Positions 1-12,415 of a stretch of 64,000 nt of DNA are shown here, one piece after another. Made by a program: the position numbers and the translations under genes. Positions within the stretch are counted from its first letter, which is position 1; each line of letters starts with the position of its first letter. The stretch comes from Watersipora subatra (lineage: Eukaryota > Bryozoa > Gymnolaemata > Cheilostomatida > Watersiporidae). Below the pieces are notes generated by a model, which was not told where the DNA came from, ran no database searches, and worked only from the letters and a program-made list of their open reading frames with translations. The stretch is taken from contig NC_088708.1 in the NCBI RefSeq assembly GCF_963576615.1, forward strand, positions 54,919,196 through 54,983,195, given 5' to 3'.

Positions 1-32
1 GCAAATTTTTGTCACAAATATCTAAACCACAA

Positions 33-117
33 GCTCCAGTGGCGCAATCGGTTAGTGCGCTGTACTTATAAACAGTATGAGATGCAGAGGCTGTGAGTTC
101 GAGCCTCACCTGGAGCA
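33..117 (+). tRNA. tRNA-Ile(UAU) with 11-nt intron, reference copy
   Basis: This 85-base unit folds as a full tRNA. The acceptor is GCTCCAG/CTGGAGC with discriminator A. The D-stem is GCGC/GTGC. The anticodon stem is CTGTA/TGCAG with loop CTTATA..A, giving anticodon UAU. The T-arm is GTGAG-TTCGAGC-CTCAC. An 11-nt intron (AACAGTATGAG) lies after base 37, the usual eukaryotic position. Human tRNA-Ile-UAU genes also carry an intron there and have nearly the same exon sequence. The internal A box (TGGCGCAATCGG) and B box (GTTCGAGCC) are intact. The spacer just downstream (CATTATTATTG) has no T4 run, so termination may be inefficient. Confidence 0.9.
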
Positions 118-196
118 CATTATTATTGTGTTACAAAACATAATATCAGTAGAAATTCGCAATGGGAAATTTTTGTCACAAATATCTAAATCACAA

Positions 197-281
197 GCTC
201 CAGTGGTGCAATCGGTTAGTGAGCTGTACCTAAAAACAGTAGGAGATGCAGAGGCTGTGAGTTTGAACCTCACCTGGAGCA
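197..281 (+). pseudogene. Variant tRNA-Ile unit, 'CCTAAA' class
   Basis: Representative of a class in which the anticodon loop CTTATA has become CCTAAA or CTTAAA, so the UAU anticodon is lost. The D-stem 3' strand is GTGA rather than GTGC or GCGC. Class members start at 197, 689, 1673, 2165, 2821, 3477, 4788, 5280, 6428, 7084, 8232, 9543, 10035, 11347 and 11675. Units 3477, 6428 and 8232 have only the loop change. The acceptor stem and B box are mostly kept, so transcription is possible, but a normal isoleucine tRNA is not expected. Confidence 0.75.
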
Positions 282-360
282 CATTTTTATTGTTTTACAA
301 AACATAATATTAGTAGAAAGTCGCAATGGAAAAATTTGGTGATTTGTTCCTAAATCTCAA

Positions 361-445
361 GCTCCAGTCATGCAATTGGTTAGTGCGCTGAACTTATAAT
401 CAGCATGACATGCAGAGACTGTGAGTTCGAGCCTCACCTGGAGCA
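361..445 (+). pseudogene. Variant tRNA-Ile unit, 'GTCATGCAA' class
   Basis: Representative of a class whose A box and D-arm read GTCATGCAA(A/T)TGG instead of GTGGCGCAATCGG, and whose anticodon region reads CTGAACTTATAATCAG or CTGATCTTATAATCAG. Members start at 361, 853, 1837, 2329, 2985, 3641, 3805, 4952, 5444, 6592, 7248, 8396, 8560, 9707, 10199, 11019, 11839, 12495, 13479 and 13988; 6756 is a hybrid unit. Base 10 no longer pairs with base 25. The acceptor stem, B box and UAU triplet persist. These are probably non-functional, but the class is stable and recurs in a regular position. Confidence 0.7.
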
Positions 446-524
446 CATTTTTATTGTTTTACAAAACATAATGTTAGTAAAAATTCGCAATGGCAAATTT
501 TTGTCACAAATATCTAAACCACAA

Positions 525-609
525 GCTCCAGTGGTGCAATCGGTTAGCGCGCTGTACTTATAAACAGTATGAGATGCAGAGGCTGTGAGTTCGAGCCTCA
601 CCTGGAGCA
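525..609 (+). tRNA. tRNA-Ile(UAU), intact copy
   Basis: Same exons and 11-nt intron as the unit at 33, with D-stem GTGC/GCGC (still paired through one G-U). Acceptor and T-arm are perfect. The downstream spacer lacks a T4 run. Confidence 0.85.
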
Positions 610-1344
610 CATTATTATTGTGTTACAAAACATAATATCAGTAGAAATTCGCAATGGGAAATTTTTGTCACAAATATCTAAATCACAAGCTCCAGTGGTG
701 CAATCGGTTAGTGAGCTGTACCTAAAAACAGTAGGAGATGCAGAGGCTGTGAGTTCGAACCTCACCTGGAGCACATTTTTATTGTTTTACAAAACATAAT
801 ATTAGTAGAAAGTCGCAATGGAAAAATTTGGTGATTTGTTCCTAAATCTCAAGCTCCAGTCATGCAAATGGTTAGTGTGCTGATCTTATAATCAGTATGA
901 CATGCAGAGGCTGTGAGTTCGAGCCTCACCTGGAGCACATTTTTATTGTGTTATAAAACATAATGTTAGTAAAAATTCGCAATGACAAATTTTTGTCACA
1001 AATATCTAAACCACAAGCTCCAGTGGTGCAATCGGTTAGTGCGCTGTCCTTATAAACAGTATGAGATGCAGAGGCTGTGAGTTCGAGCCTCACCTGGAGC
1101 ACATTTTTATTGTTTGACAAAACATTATGATAGTAGGAAGTCGTAATGGGAAAATTTTGTCACAAATTTCTATACCACAAGCTCCAGTGGTGCAATCGGT
1201 TAGCGCGCTGTACTTATAAACAGTATGAGATGCAGAGGCTGTGAGTTCGAGCCTCACCTGGAGCTCATTTTTATTGTTTTACAAAACATAATGTTAGTAG
1301 AAATTCGGAATGGCAAATTTTTGTCACAAATATCTCAACCACAA

Positions 1345-1429
1345 GCTCCAGTGGTGCAATCGGTTAGCGCGCTGTACTTATAAACAGTATGAGATGCAGA
1401 GGCTGTGAGTTCGAGCCTCACCTGGAGCA
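1345..1429 (+). tRNA. tRNA-Ile(UAU), intact copy
   Basis: All stems pair, the anticodon is UAU and the discriminator is A. The downstream spacer begins AAACTTTATTG, with only a T3 run. Confidence 0.85.
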
Positions 1430-1508
1430 AAACTTTATTGTGTTACAAAACATAATGTTAGTGGAAGTTCGCAATGGCAAATTTTTGTCACAAATATCTA
1501 AACCACAA

Positions 1509-1593
1509 GCTCCAGTGGCGCAATCGGTTAGTGCGCTGTACTTATAAACAGTATGAGATGCAGAGGCTGTGAGTTCGAGCCTCACCTGGAGCA
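1509..1593 (+). tRNA. tRNA-Ile(UAU), intact copy
   Basis: Identical to the unit at 33, from which it is displaced by exactly nine units (1476 bp); it is part of a duplicated nine-unit block. Confidence 0.85.
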
Positions 1594-2000
1594 CATTATT
1601 ATTGTGTTACAAAACATAATATCAGTAGAAATTCGCAATGGGAAATTTTTGTCACAAATATCTAAATCACAAGCTCCAGTGGTGCAATCGGTTAGTGAGC
1701 TGTACCTAAAAACAGTAGGAGATGCAGAGGCTGTGAGTTTGAACCTCACCTGGAGCACATTTTTATTGTTTTACAAAACATAATATTAGTAGAAAGTCGC
1801 AATGGAAAAATTTGGTGATTTGTTCCTAAATCTCAAGCTCCAGTCATGCAATTGGTTAGTGCGCTGAACTTATAATCAGCATGACATGCAGAGACTGTGA
1901 GTTCGAGCCTCACCTGGAGCACATTTTTATTGTTTTACAAAACATAATGTTAGTAAAAATTCGCAATGGCAAATTTTTGTCACAAATATCTAAACCACAA

Positions 2001-2085
2001 GCTCCAGTGGTGCAATCGGTTAGCGCGCTGTACTTATAAACAGTATGAGATGCAGAGGCTGTGAGTTCGAGCCTCACCTGGAGCA
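2001..2085 (+). tRNA. tRNA-Ile(UAU), intact copy
   Basis: Same sequence as the unit at 525, nine units away. All stems pair and the anticodon is UAU. Confidence 0.85.
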
Positions 2086-3968
2086 CATTATTATTGTGTT
2101 ACAAAACATAATATCAGTAGAAATTCGCAATGGGAAATTTTTGTCACAAATATCTAAATCACAAGCTCCAGTGGTGCAATCGGTTAGTGAGCTGTACCTA
2201 AAAACAGTAGGAGATGCAGAGGCTGTGAGTTCGAACCTCACCTGGAGCACATTTTTATTGTTTTACAAAACATAATATTAGTAGAAAGTCGCAATGGAAA
2301 AATTTGGTGATTTGTTCCTAAATCTCAAGCTCCAGTCATGCAAATGGTTAGTGTGCTGATCTTATAATCAGTATGACATGCAGAGGCTGTGAGTTCGAGC
2401 CTCACCTGGAGCACATTTTTATTGTGTTATAAAACATAATGTTAGTAAAAATTCGCAATGACAAATTTTTGTCACAAATATCTAAACCACAAGCTCCAGT
2501 GGTGCAATCGGTTAGCGCGCTGTACTTATAAACAGTATGAGATGCAGAAGCTGTGAGATCGAGCCTCACCGCGAGCACATTATTATTGTGTTACAAAACA
2601 TAATGTTAGTAGAAAGTCGCAATTGGAAAAATTTGCCACAAATATCTAAAGCACAAGCTCCAGTGGCGCAATCGGTTAGTGCGCTGTACTTATAAACAGT
2701 ATGAGATGCAGAGGCTGTGAGTTCGAGCCTCACCTTGACCACATTTTTATTGGGTTACAAAACAAAATGTTAGTAGAAAGTCGGAATGGGAAAAGTTTGT
2801 CACAAATACCGAAATCACAAGCTCCAGTGGTGCAATTGGTTAGTGAGCTGTACTTAAAAACAGTATGAGATGCAGAGGCTGTGAGTTCGAGCCTCACCTG
2901 GAGCACATTTTTATTGTTTTACAAAACATAATGTTAGTAGAAAGTCGCAATGGAAAAATTTGGTGATTTGTACCTAAATCTCAAGCTCCAGTCATGCAAT
3001 TGCTAAGTGCGCTGAACTTATAATCAGTATGACATGCAGAGACTGTGAGTTCGAGCCTCACCTGGAGCACATTTTTATTGTGTTACAAAACATAATGTTA
3101 GTAGAAATTCGGAATGGCAAATTGTTGTCACAAATATCTCAACCGCAAGCTCCAGTGGTGCAATCGGTTAGCGCGCTGTACTTATAAACAGTATGAGATG
3201 CAGAGGCTGTGAGTTCGAGCCTCACCTGAAGCAAAACTTTATTGTGTTACAAAACATAATGTTAGTGGAAATTCGCAATGGCAAATTTTTGTCACAAATA
3301 TCTAAACCACAAGCTCCAGTGGCGCAATCGGTTAGCGCGCTGTACTTATAAACAGTATGAGATGCAAAGGCTGTGAGTTCGAGCCTCACCTGGAGCACAT
3401 TTTTATTGTGTTACAAAACATTATGATAGTAGAAAGTCGTAATGGGAAAGTTTTGTCACAAATATCTAAACCACAAGCTCCAGTGGTGCAATCGGTTAGT
3501 GCGCTGTACTTAAAAACAGTATGAGATGCAGATGCTGTGAGTTCGAGCCTCACCTGGAGCACATTATTATTGTGTTACAAAACACGATGTTAGTAGAAAT
3601 TCGCAATGGAAATATTTGGTGAATTGTACCCAAATAACAAGCTCCAGTCACGCAAATGGTTAGTGTGCTAATCTTATAATCAGTATGAGATGCAGAGGCT
3701 GTGAGTTCGAGCTTCACCTGCAGCACATTTTTATTGTTTTACAAAACATAATGTTAGTAGAAAGTCGCAATGGAAAAATTTGGTGATTTGTACCTTAATC
3801 TCAAGCTCCAGTCATGCAATTGGTTAGTGCGCTGAACTTATAATCAGTATGACATGCAGAGACTGTGAGTTCGAGCTTCACCTGGAGCACAATTTTATTG
3901 TTTTACAAAACATAATGTTAGTAGAAATTCGGAATGGCAAATTTTTGTCACAAATATCTCAACCACAA

Positions 3969-4053
3969 GCTCCAGTGGCGCAATCGGTTAGCGCGCTGTA
4001 CTTATAAACAGTATGAGATGCAGAGGCTGTGAGTTCGAGCCTCACCTGGAGCA
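3969..4053 (+). tRNA. tRNA-Ile(UAU), intact copy with GCGC/GCGC D-stem
   Basis: The D-stem is the fully Watson-Crick GCGC/GCGC form, matching the vertebrate tRNA-Ile-UAU D-arm. The remaining stems, UAU anticodon, 11-nt intron and A/B boxes are intact. No T4 run follows directly. Confidence 0.88.
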
Positions 4054-4296
4054 CATTATTATTGTGTTACAAAACATAATGTTAGTAGGAAGTCGTAATC
4101 GGAAAATTCTGTTACAAATATCTAAACCACAAGCTCCAGTGGTGCAATCGGTTAGTGCGCTGTCCTTATAAACAGTATGAGATGCAGAGGCTGTGAGTTC
4201 GAGCCTCACCTGGAGCAAAACTTTATTGTGTTACAAAACATGATGTTAGTGGAAATTCGCAATGGAAAATTTTTGTCACAAATATCTAAACCACAA

Positions 4297-4381
4297 GCTC
4301 CAGTGGCGCAATCGGTTAGTGCGCTGTACTTATAAACAGTATGAGATGCAGAGGCTGTGAGTTCGAGCCTCACCTGGAGCA
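4297..4381 (+). tRNA. tRNA-Ile(UAU), intact copy with T5 terminator
   Basis: Complete fold and internal promoter. It is followed two bases later by TTTTT, a normal RNA polymerase III stop, so this is among the units most likely to give a discrete transcript. Confidence 0.88.
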
Positions 4382-7300
4382 CATTTTTATTGTTTGACAA
4401 AACATAGTGTCAGTAAAATTTGCAATGGAAAAATTTGGTGATTTGTACCCAAATCACAAGCTCCAGTGGTGCAATCGGTTAGTGCGCTGTACTTATAAAC
4501 AGTATGAGATGCAGAGGCTGTGAGATCGAGCCTCACCGCGAGCACATTATTATTGTGTTACAAAACATAATGTTAGTAGAAAGTCGCAATTGGAAAAATT
4601 TGCCACAAAGATCTAAAGCACAAGCTCCAGTGGTGCAATCGGTTAGTGCGCTGTACTTATAAACAGTATGAGATGCAGAGGCTGTAAGTTCGAGCCTCAC
4701 CTTGACCACATTTTTATTGGGTTACAAAACAAAATGTTAGTAGAAAGTCGCAATGGGAAAAGTTTGTCACAAATACCGAAATCACAAGCTCCAGTGGTGC
4801 AATTGGTTAGTGAGCTGTATTTAAAAACAGTATGAGATGCAGAGGCTGTGAGTTCGAGCCTCACCTGGAGCACATTTTTATTGTTTTACAAAACATAATG
4901 TTAGTAGAAAGTCGCAATGGAAAAATTTGGTGATTTGTACCTTAATCTCAAGCTCCAGTCATGCAATTGGTAAGTGCGCTGAACTTATAATCAGTATGAC
5001 ATGCAGAGACTGTGAGTTCGAGCCTCACCTGGACCACACTTTTATTGTGTTACAAAACATAATGTTAGTAGAAATTCGGAATGGCAAATTTTTGTCACAA
5101 ATATCTAAACCACAAGCTCCAGTGGCGCAATCGGTTAGCGCGCTGTACTTATAAACAGTATGAGATGCAGAGACTGTGAGTTCGAGCTTCACCTGGAGCA
5201 CATTATTATTGTGTTACAAAACATAATATCAGTAGAAATTCGCAACGGGAAATTTTTGTCACAAATATCTAAATCACAAGCTCCAGTGGTGCAATCGGTT
5301 AGTGAGCTGTACCTAAAAACAGTGGGAGATGCAGAGGCTGTGAGTTCGAGCCTCACCTGGAGCACATTTTTATTGTTTTACAAAACATAATATTAGTAGA
5401 AAGTCGCAATGGAAAAATTTGGTGATTTGTACCTAAATTTCAAGTTCCAGTCATGCAATTGGTTAGTGCGCTGAACTTATAATCAGTATGACATGCAGAG
5501 ACTGTGAGTTCGAGCTTCACCTGAAGCACAATTTTATTGTTTTACAAAACATAATGTTAGTAGAAATTCGGAATGGCAAATTTTTGTCACAAATATCTCA
5601 ACCACAAGCTCCAGTGGTGCAATCGATTAGCGCGCTGTACTTATAAACAGTATGAGATGCAGAGGCTGTGAGTTCGAGCCTCACCTGGAGCACATTATTA
5701 TTGTGTTACAAAACATAATGTTAGTAGGAAGTCGTAATCGGAAAATTCTGTTACAAATATCTAAACCACAAGCTCCAGTGGTGCAATCGGTTAGTGCGCT
5801 GTCCTTATAAACAGTATGAGATGCAGAGGCTGTGAGTTCGAACCTCACCTGGAGCAAAACTTTATTGTGTTACAAAACATGATGTTAGTGGAAATTCGCA
5901 ATGGAAAATTTTTGTCACAAATATCTAAACCACAAGCTCCAGTGGTGCAATCGGTTAGCGCGCTGTACTTATAAACAGTATGAGATGCAGAGGCTGTGAG
6001 TTCGAGCTTCACCTGGAGCACATTATAATTGTGTTACAAAACATAATATCAGTAGAAATTCGCAATGGGAAATTTTTGTCACAAATATCTAAATCACAAG
6101 CTCCAGTGGTGCAATCGGTTAGTGCGCTGTACTTATAATCAGTATGAGATGCAGAGGCTGTGAGTTCGAGCCTCACCTGAAGCAAAACTTTATTGTGTTA
6201 CAAAACATAATGTTAGTGGAAATTCGCAATGGCAAATTTTTGTCACAAATATCTAAACCACAAGCTCCAGTGGCGCAATCGGTTAGCGCGCTGTACTTAT
6301 AAACAGTATGAGATGCAAAGGCTGTGAGTTCGAGCCTCACCTGGAGCACATTTTTATTGTGTTACAAAACATTATGATAGTAGAAAGTCGTAATGGGAAA
6401 GTTTTGTCACAAATATCTAAACCACAAGCTCCAGTGGTGCAATCGGTTAGTGCGCTGTACTTAAAAACAGTATGAGATGCAGATGCTGTGAGTTCGAGCC
6501 TCACCTGGAGCACATTATTATTGTGTTACAAAACACGATGTTAGTAGAAATTCGCAATGGAAATATTTGGTGAATTGTACCCAAATAACAAGCTCCAGTC
6601 ATGCAAATGGTTAGTGTGCTAATCTTATAATCAGTATGAGATGCAGAGGCTGTGAGTTCGAGCCTCACCTGCAGCACATTTTTATTGTTTTACAAAACAT
6701 AATGTTAGTAGAAAGTCGCAATGGAAAAATTTGGTGATTTGTACCTTAATCTCAAGCTCCAGTCATGCAATTGGTTAGTGCGCTGTACCTAAAAACAGTA
6801 GGAGATGCAGAAGCTGTGAGATCGAGCCTCACCGCGAGCACATTATTATTGTGTTACAAAACATAATGTTAGTAGAAAGTCGCAATTGGAAAAATTTGCC
6901 ACAAATATCTAAAGCACAAGCTCCAGTGGCGCAATCGGTTAGTGCGCTGTACTTAGAAACAGTATGAGATGCAGAGGCTGTGAGTTCGAGCCTCACCTTG
7001 ACCACATTTTTATTGGGTTACAAAACAAAATGTTAGTAGAAAGTCGCAATGGGAAAAGTTTGTCACAAATACCGAAATCACAAGCTCCAGTGGTGCAATT
7101 GGTTAGTGAGCTGTATTTAAAAACAGTATGAGATGCAGAGGCTGTGAGTTCGAGCCTCACCTGGAGCACATTTTTATTGTTTTACAAAACATAATGTTAG
7201 TAGAAAGTCGCAATGGAAAAATTTGGTGATTTGTACCTTAATCTCAAGCTCCAGTCATGCAATTGGTAAGTGCGCTGAACTTATAATCAGTATGACATGC

Positions 7301-7411
7301 AGAGACTGTGAGTTCGAGCTTCACCTGAAGCACAATTTTATTGTTTTACAAAACATAATGTTAGTAGAAATTCGGAATGGCAAATTTTTGTCACAAATAT
7401 CTCAACCACAA

Positions 7412-7496
7412 GCTCCAGTGGTGCAATCGGTTAGCGCGCTGTACTTATAAACAGTATGAGATGCAGAGGCTGTGAGTTCGAGCCTCACCTGGAGCA
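7412..7496 (+). tRNA. tRNA-Ile(UAU), intact copy
   Basis: All stems pair and the anticodon is UAU. The downstream spacer is of the TTATTATTG type without a T4 run. Confidence 0.85.
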
Positions 7497-8723
7497 CATT
7501 ATTATTGTGTTACAAAACATAATGTTAGTAGGAAGTCGTAATCGGAAAATTCTGTTACAAATATCTAAACCACAAGCTCCAGTGGTGCAATCGGTTAGTG
7601 CGCTGTCCTTATAAACAGTATGAGATGCAGAGGCTGTGAGTTCGAACCTCACCTGGAGCAAAACTTTATTGTGTTACAAAACATGATGTTAGTGGAAATT
7701 CGCAATGGAAAATTTTTGTCACAAATATCTAAACCACAAGCTCCAGTGGCGCAATCGGTTAGCGCGCTGTACTTATAAACAGTATGAGATGCAGAGGCTG
7801 TGAGTTCGAGCTTCACCTGGAGCACATTATAATTGTGTTACAAAACATAATATCAGTAGAAATTCGCAATGGGAAATTTTTGTCACAAATATCTAAATCA
7901 CAAGCTCCAGTGGTGCAATCGGTTAGTGCGCTGTACTTATAATCAGTATGAGATGCAGAGGCTGTGAGTTCGAGCCTCACCTGAAGCAAAACTTTATTGT
8001 GTTACAAAACATAATGTTAGTGGAAATTCGCAATGGCAAATTTTTGTCACAAATATCTAAACCACAAGCTCCAGTGGCGCAATCGGTTAGCGCGCTGTAC
8101 TTATAAACAGTATGAGATGCAAAGGCTGTGAGTTCGAGCCTCACCTGGAGCACATTTTTATTGTGTTACAAAACATTATGATAGTAGAAAGTCGTAATGG
8201 GAAATTTTTGTCACAAATATCTAAACCACAAGCTCCAGTGGTGCAATCGGTTAGTGCGCTGTACTTAAAAACAGTATGAGATGCAGATGCTGTGAGTTCG
8301 AGCCTCACCTGGAGCACATTATTATTGTGTTACAAAACACGATGTTAGTAGAAATTCGCAATGGAAATATTTGGTGAATTGTACCCAAATAACAAGCTCC
8401 AGTCATGCAAATGGTTAGTGTGCTAATCTTATAATCAGTATGAGATGCAGAGGCTGTGAGTTCGAGCCTCACCTGCAGCACATTTTTATTGTTTTACAAA
8501 ACATAATGTTAGTAGAAAGTCGCAATGGAAAAATTTGGTGATTTGTACCTTAATCTCAAGCTCCAGTCATGCAATTGGTTAGTGCGCTGAACTTATAATC
8601 AGTATGACATGCAGAGACTGTGAGTTCGAGCTTCACCTGGAGCACAATTTTATTGTTTTACAAAACATAATGTTAGTAGAAATTCGGAATGGCAAATTTT
8701 TGTCACAAATATCTCAACCACAA

Positions 8724-8808
8724 GCTCCAGTGGCGCAATCGGTTAGCGCGCTGTACTTATAAACAGTATGAGATGCAGAGGCTGTGAGTTCGAGCCTCAC
8801 CTGGAGCA
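8724..8808 (+). tRNA. tRNA-Ile(UAU), intact copy
   Basis: Fully Watson-Crick D-stem (GCGC/GCGC), UAU anticodon, intact T-arm and acceptor. No T4 run directly after it. Confidence 0.86.
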
Positions 8809-9051
8809 CATTATTATTCTGTTACAAAACATAATGTTAGTAGGAAGTCGTAATCGGAAAATTCTGTTACAAATATCTAAACCACAAGCTCCAGTGGTGC
8901 AATCGGTTAGTGCGCTGTCCTTATAAACAGTATGAGATGCAGAGGCTGTGAGTTCGAGCCTCACCTGGAGCAAAACTTTATTGTGTTACAAAACATGATG
9001 TTAGTGGAAATTCGCAATGGAAAATTTTTGTCACAAATATCTAAACCACAA

Positions 9052-9136
9052 GCTCCAGTGGCGCAATCGGTTAGCGCGCTGTACTTATAAACAGTATGAG
9101 ATGCAGAGGCTGTGAGTTCGAGCCTCACCTGGAGCA
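9052..9136 (+). tRNA. tRNA-Ile(UAU), intact copy with T5 terminator
   Basis: Best-form unit: GCGC/GCGC D-stem, all other stems paired, 11-nt intron, and a T5 stop two bases downstream. Confidence 0.9.
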
Positions 9137-10362
9137 CATTTTTATTGTTTTACAAAACATAGTGTCAGTAAAATTTGCAATGGAAAAATTTGGTGATTTG
9201 TACCCTAATCACAAGCTCCAGTGGTGCAATCGGTTAGTGCGCTGTACTTATAAACAGTATGAGATGCAGAGGCTGTGAGATCGAGCCTCACCGCGAGCAC
9301 ATTATTATTGTGTTACAAAACATAATGTTAGTAGAAAGTCGCAATTGGAAAAATTTGCCACAAAGATCTTAAGCACAAGCTCCAGTGGTGCAATCGGTTA
9401 GTGCGCTGTACTTATAAACAGTATGAGATGCAGAGGCTGTAAGTTCGAGCCTCACCTTGACCACATTTTTATTGGGTTACAAAACAAAATGTTAGTAGAA
9501 AGTCGCAATGGGAAAAGTTTGTCACAAATACCGAAATCACAAGCTCCAGTGGTGCAATTGGTTAGTGAGCTGTATTTAAAAACAGTATGAGATGCAGAGG
9601 CTGTGAGTTCGAGCCTCACCTGGAGCACATTTTTATTGTTTTACAAAACATAATGTTAGTAGAAAGTCGCAATGGAAAAATTTGGTGATTTGTACCTTAA
9701 TCTCAAGCTCCAGTCATGCAATTGGTAAGTGCGCTGAACTTATAATCAGTATGACATGCAGAGACTGTGAGTTCGAGCCTCACCTGGACCACACTTTTAT
9801 TGTGTTACAAAACATAATGTTAGTAGAAATTCGGAATGGCAAATTTTTGTCACAAATATCTAAACCACAAGCTCCAGTGGTGCAATCGGTTAGCGCGCTG
9901 TACTTATAAACAGTATGAGATGCAGAGACTGTGAGTTCGAGCTTCACCTGGAGCACATTATTATTGTGTTACAAAACATAATATCAGTAGAAATTCGCAA
10001 CGGGAAATTTTTGTCACAAATATCTAAATCACAAGCTCCAGTGGTGCAATCGGTTAGTGAGCTGTACCTAAAAACAGTGGGAGATGCAGAGGCTGTGAGT
10101 TCGAGCCTCACCTGGAGCACATTTTTATTGTTTTACAAAACATAATATTAGTAGAAAGTCGCAATGGAAAAATTTGGTGATTTGTACCTAAATTTCAAGT
10201 TCCAGTCATGCAATTGGTTAGTGCGCTGAACTTATAATCAGTATGACATGCAGAGACTGTGAGTTCGAGCTTCACCTGGAGCACAATTTTATTGTTTTAC
10301 AAAACATAATGTTAGTAGAAATTCGGAATGGCAAATTTTTGTCACAAATATCTCAACCACAA

Positions 10363-10447
10363 GCTCCAGTGGTGCAATCGGTTAGCGCGCTGTACTTATA
10401 AACAGTATGAGATGCAGAGGCTGTGAGTTCGAGCCTCACCTGGAGCA
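10363..10447 (+). tRNA. tRNA-Ile(UAU), intact copy
   Basis: All stems pair (D-stem GTGC/GCGC) and the anticodon is UAU. The TTATTATTG spacer follows. Confidence 0.85.
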
Positions 10448-10690
10448 CATTATTATTGTGTTACAAAACATAATGTTAGTAGGAAGTCGTAATCGGAAAA
10501 TTCTGTTACAAATATCTAAACCACAAGCTCCAGTGGTGCAATCGGTTAGTGCGCTGTCCTTATAAACAGTATGAGATGCAGAGGCTGTGAGTTCGAACCT
10601 CACCTGGAGCAAAACTTTATTGTGTTACAAAACATGATGTTAGTGGAAATTCGCAATGGAAAATTTTTGTCACAAATATCTAAACCACAA

Positions 10691-10775
10691 GCTCCAGTGG
10701 CGCAATCGGTTAGCGCGCTGTACTTATAAACAGTATGAGATGCAGAGGCTGTGAGTTCGAGCCTCACCTGGAGCA
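10691..10775 (+). tRNA. tRNA-Ile(UAU), intact copy with T5 terminator
   Basis: Same best-form sequence as the unit at 9052, ten units away with a one-base slip, again with a T5 stop close downstream. Confidence 0.9.
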
Positions 10776-11510
10776 CATTTTTATTGTGTTACAAAACGTT
10801 ATGATAGTAGAAAGTCGTAATGGGAAAATTTTGTCACAAATATCTAAACCACAAGCTCCAGTGGCGCAATCGGTTAGCGCGCTGTACTTATAAACAGTAT
10901 GAGATGCAGAGGCTGTGAGGTCGAGCCTCACCTGGAGCACATTATTATTGTGTTACAAAACATAGTGTTAGTAGAAATTTGCAATGGAAAAATTTGGTGA
11001 TTGGTACCCAAATCACAAGCTCCAGTCGTGCAAATGGTTAGTGTGCTGATCTTATAATCAGTATGATATGCAGAGGCTGTGAGTTCGAGCCTCACCTGGA
11101 GCACATTTTTATTGCGTTACAAAACATAATGTTAGTAAAAATTCGCAACGGTAAATTTTTGTCACAAATATCTAAACCACAAGCTCCAGTGGTGAAATCG
11201 GTTAGCGCGCTGTACTTATAAACAGTATGAGATGCAGAGGCTGTGAGTTCGAGCTTCACCTGGAGCACATTATTATTGTGTTACAAAACATAATATCAGT
11301 AGAAATTCGCAACGGGAAATTTTTGTCACAAATATCTAAATCACAAGCTCCAGTGGTGCAATCGGTTAGTGAGCTGTACCTAAAAACAGTAGGAGATGCA
11401 GAGGCTGCGAGTTCGAGCCTCACCTGGAGCAAAACTTTATTGTGTTACAAAACATAATGTTAGTGGAAGTTCGCAATGGCAAATTTTTGTCACAAATATC
11501 TAAACCACAA

Positions 11511-11595
11511 GCTCCAGTGGCGCAATCGGTTAGCGCGCTGTACTTGTAAACAGTATGAGATGCAGAGGCTGTGAGTTCGAGCTTCACCTGGAGCA
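11511..11595 (+). tRNA. tRNA-like unit with anticodon UGU instead of UAU
   Basis: The anticodon loop reads CTTGTA instead of CTTATA, so the anticodon becomes UGU, which would read threonine ACA. The rest folds normally apart from a G-U pair in the T-stem (GTGAG/TTCAC). The body is that of tRNA-Ile, so it could be a mis-decoding tRNA, or a dead copy if the intron is no longer spliced or the tRNA not charged. Only this unit has the change. Confidence 0.6.
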
Positions 11596-12330
11596 CATTA
11601 TTATTGTGTTACAAAACATAATATCAGTAGAAATTCGCAACGGGAAATTTTTGTCACAAATATCTAAATCACAAGCTCCAGTGGTGCAATCGGTTAGTGA
11701 GCTGTACCTAAAAACAGTAGGAGATGCAGAGGCTGTGAGTTCGAACCTCACCTGGAGCACATTTTTATTGTTTTACAAAACATAATATTAGTAGAAAGTC
11801 GCAATGGAAAAATTTGGTGATTTGTTCCTAAATCTCAAGCTCCAGTCATGCAATTGGTTAGTGCGCTGAACTTATAATCAGTATGACATGCAGAGACTGT
11901 GAGTTCGATCCTCACCTGGAGCACATTTTTATTGTTTTACAAAACATAATGTTAGTAGAAATTCGGAATGGCAAATTTTTGTCACAAATATCTCAACCAC
12001 AAGCTCCAGTGGCGCAATCGGTTAGCGCGCTGAACTTATAAACAGTATGAGATGCAGAGGCTGTGAGTTCGAGCCTCACCTGGAGCACATTATTATTGTG
12101 TTACAAAACATAATGTTAGTAGGAAGTCGTAATCGGAAAATTCTGTCACAAATATCTAAACCACAAGCTCCAGTGGTGCAATCGGTTAGTGCGCTGTCCT
12201 TATAAACAGTATGAGATGCAGAGGCTGTGAGTTTGAGCCTCACCTGGAGCAAAACTTTATTGTGTTACAAAACATGATGTTAGTGGAAATTCGCAATGGA
12301 AAATTTTTGTCACAAATATCTAAACCACAA

Positions 12331-12415
12331 GCTCCAGTGGCGCAATCGGTTAGTGCGCTGTACTTATAAACAGTATGAGATGCAGAGGCTGTGAGTTCGA
12401 GCCTCACCTGGAGCA
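12331..12415 (+). tRNA. tRNA-Ile(UAU), intact copy with T5 terminator
   Basis: D-stem GCGC/GTGC, all other stems paired, UAU anticodon and a T5 run two bases after the discriminator. Confidence 0.88.

Larger units (their letters stand above)
1..2512 (+). repeat. Higher-order repeat: nine-unit block (1476 bp) duplicated
   Basis: Positions 1 to about 1036 recur at 1477 to about 2512 with almost no differences, including the same order of intact, CCTAAA-class and GTCATGCAA-class units. Similarity falls off after the seventh unit. The displacement is exactly nine 164-bp units. Confidence 0.85.
3230..10690 (+). repeat. Higher-order repeats of 11, 14 and 29 units
   Basis: About 4440-5930 recurs at 9195-10685 (displacement 4755 bp, 29 units less one base). 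About 4560-5010 recurs at 6840-7310 (2296 bp, 14 units). About 6100-6755 recurs at 7904-8559 (1804 bp, 11 units). The same unusual units reappear in the same order each time. Mixed displacement lengths are what unequal crossing-over within a tandem array produces. Confidence 0.8.
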
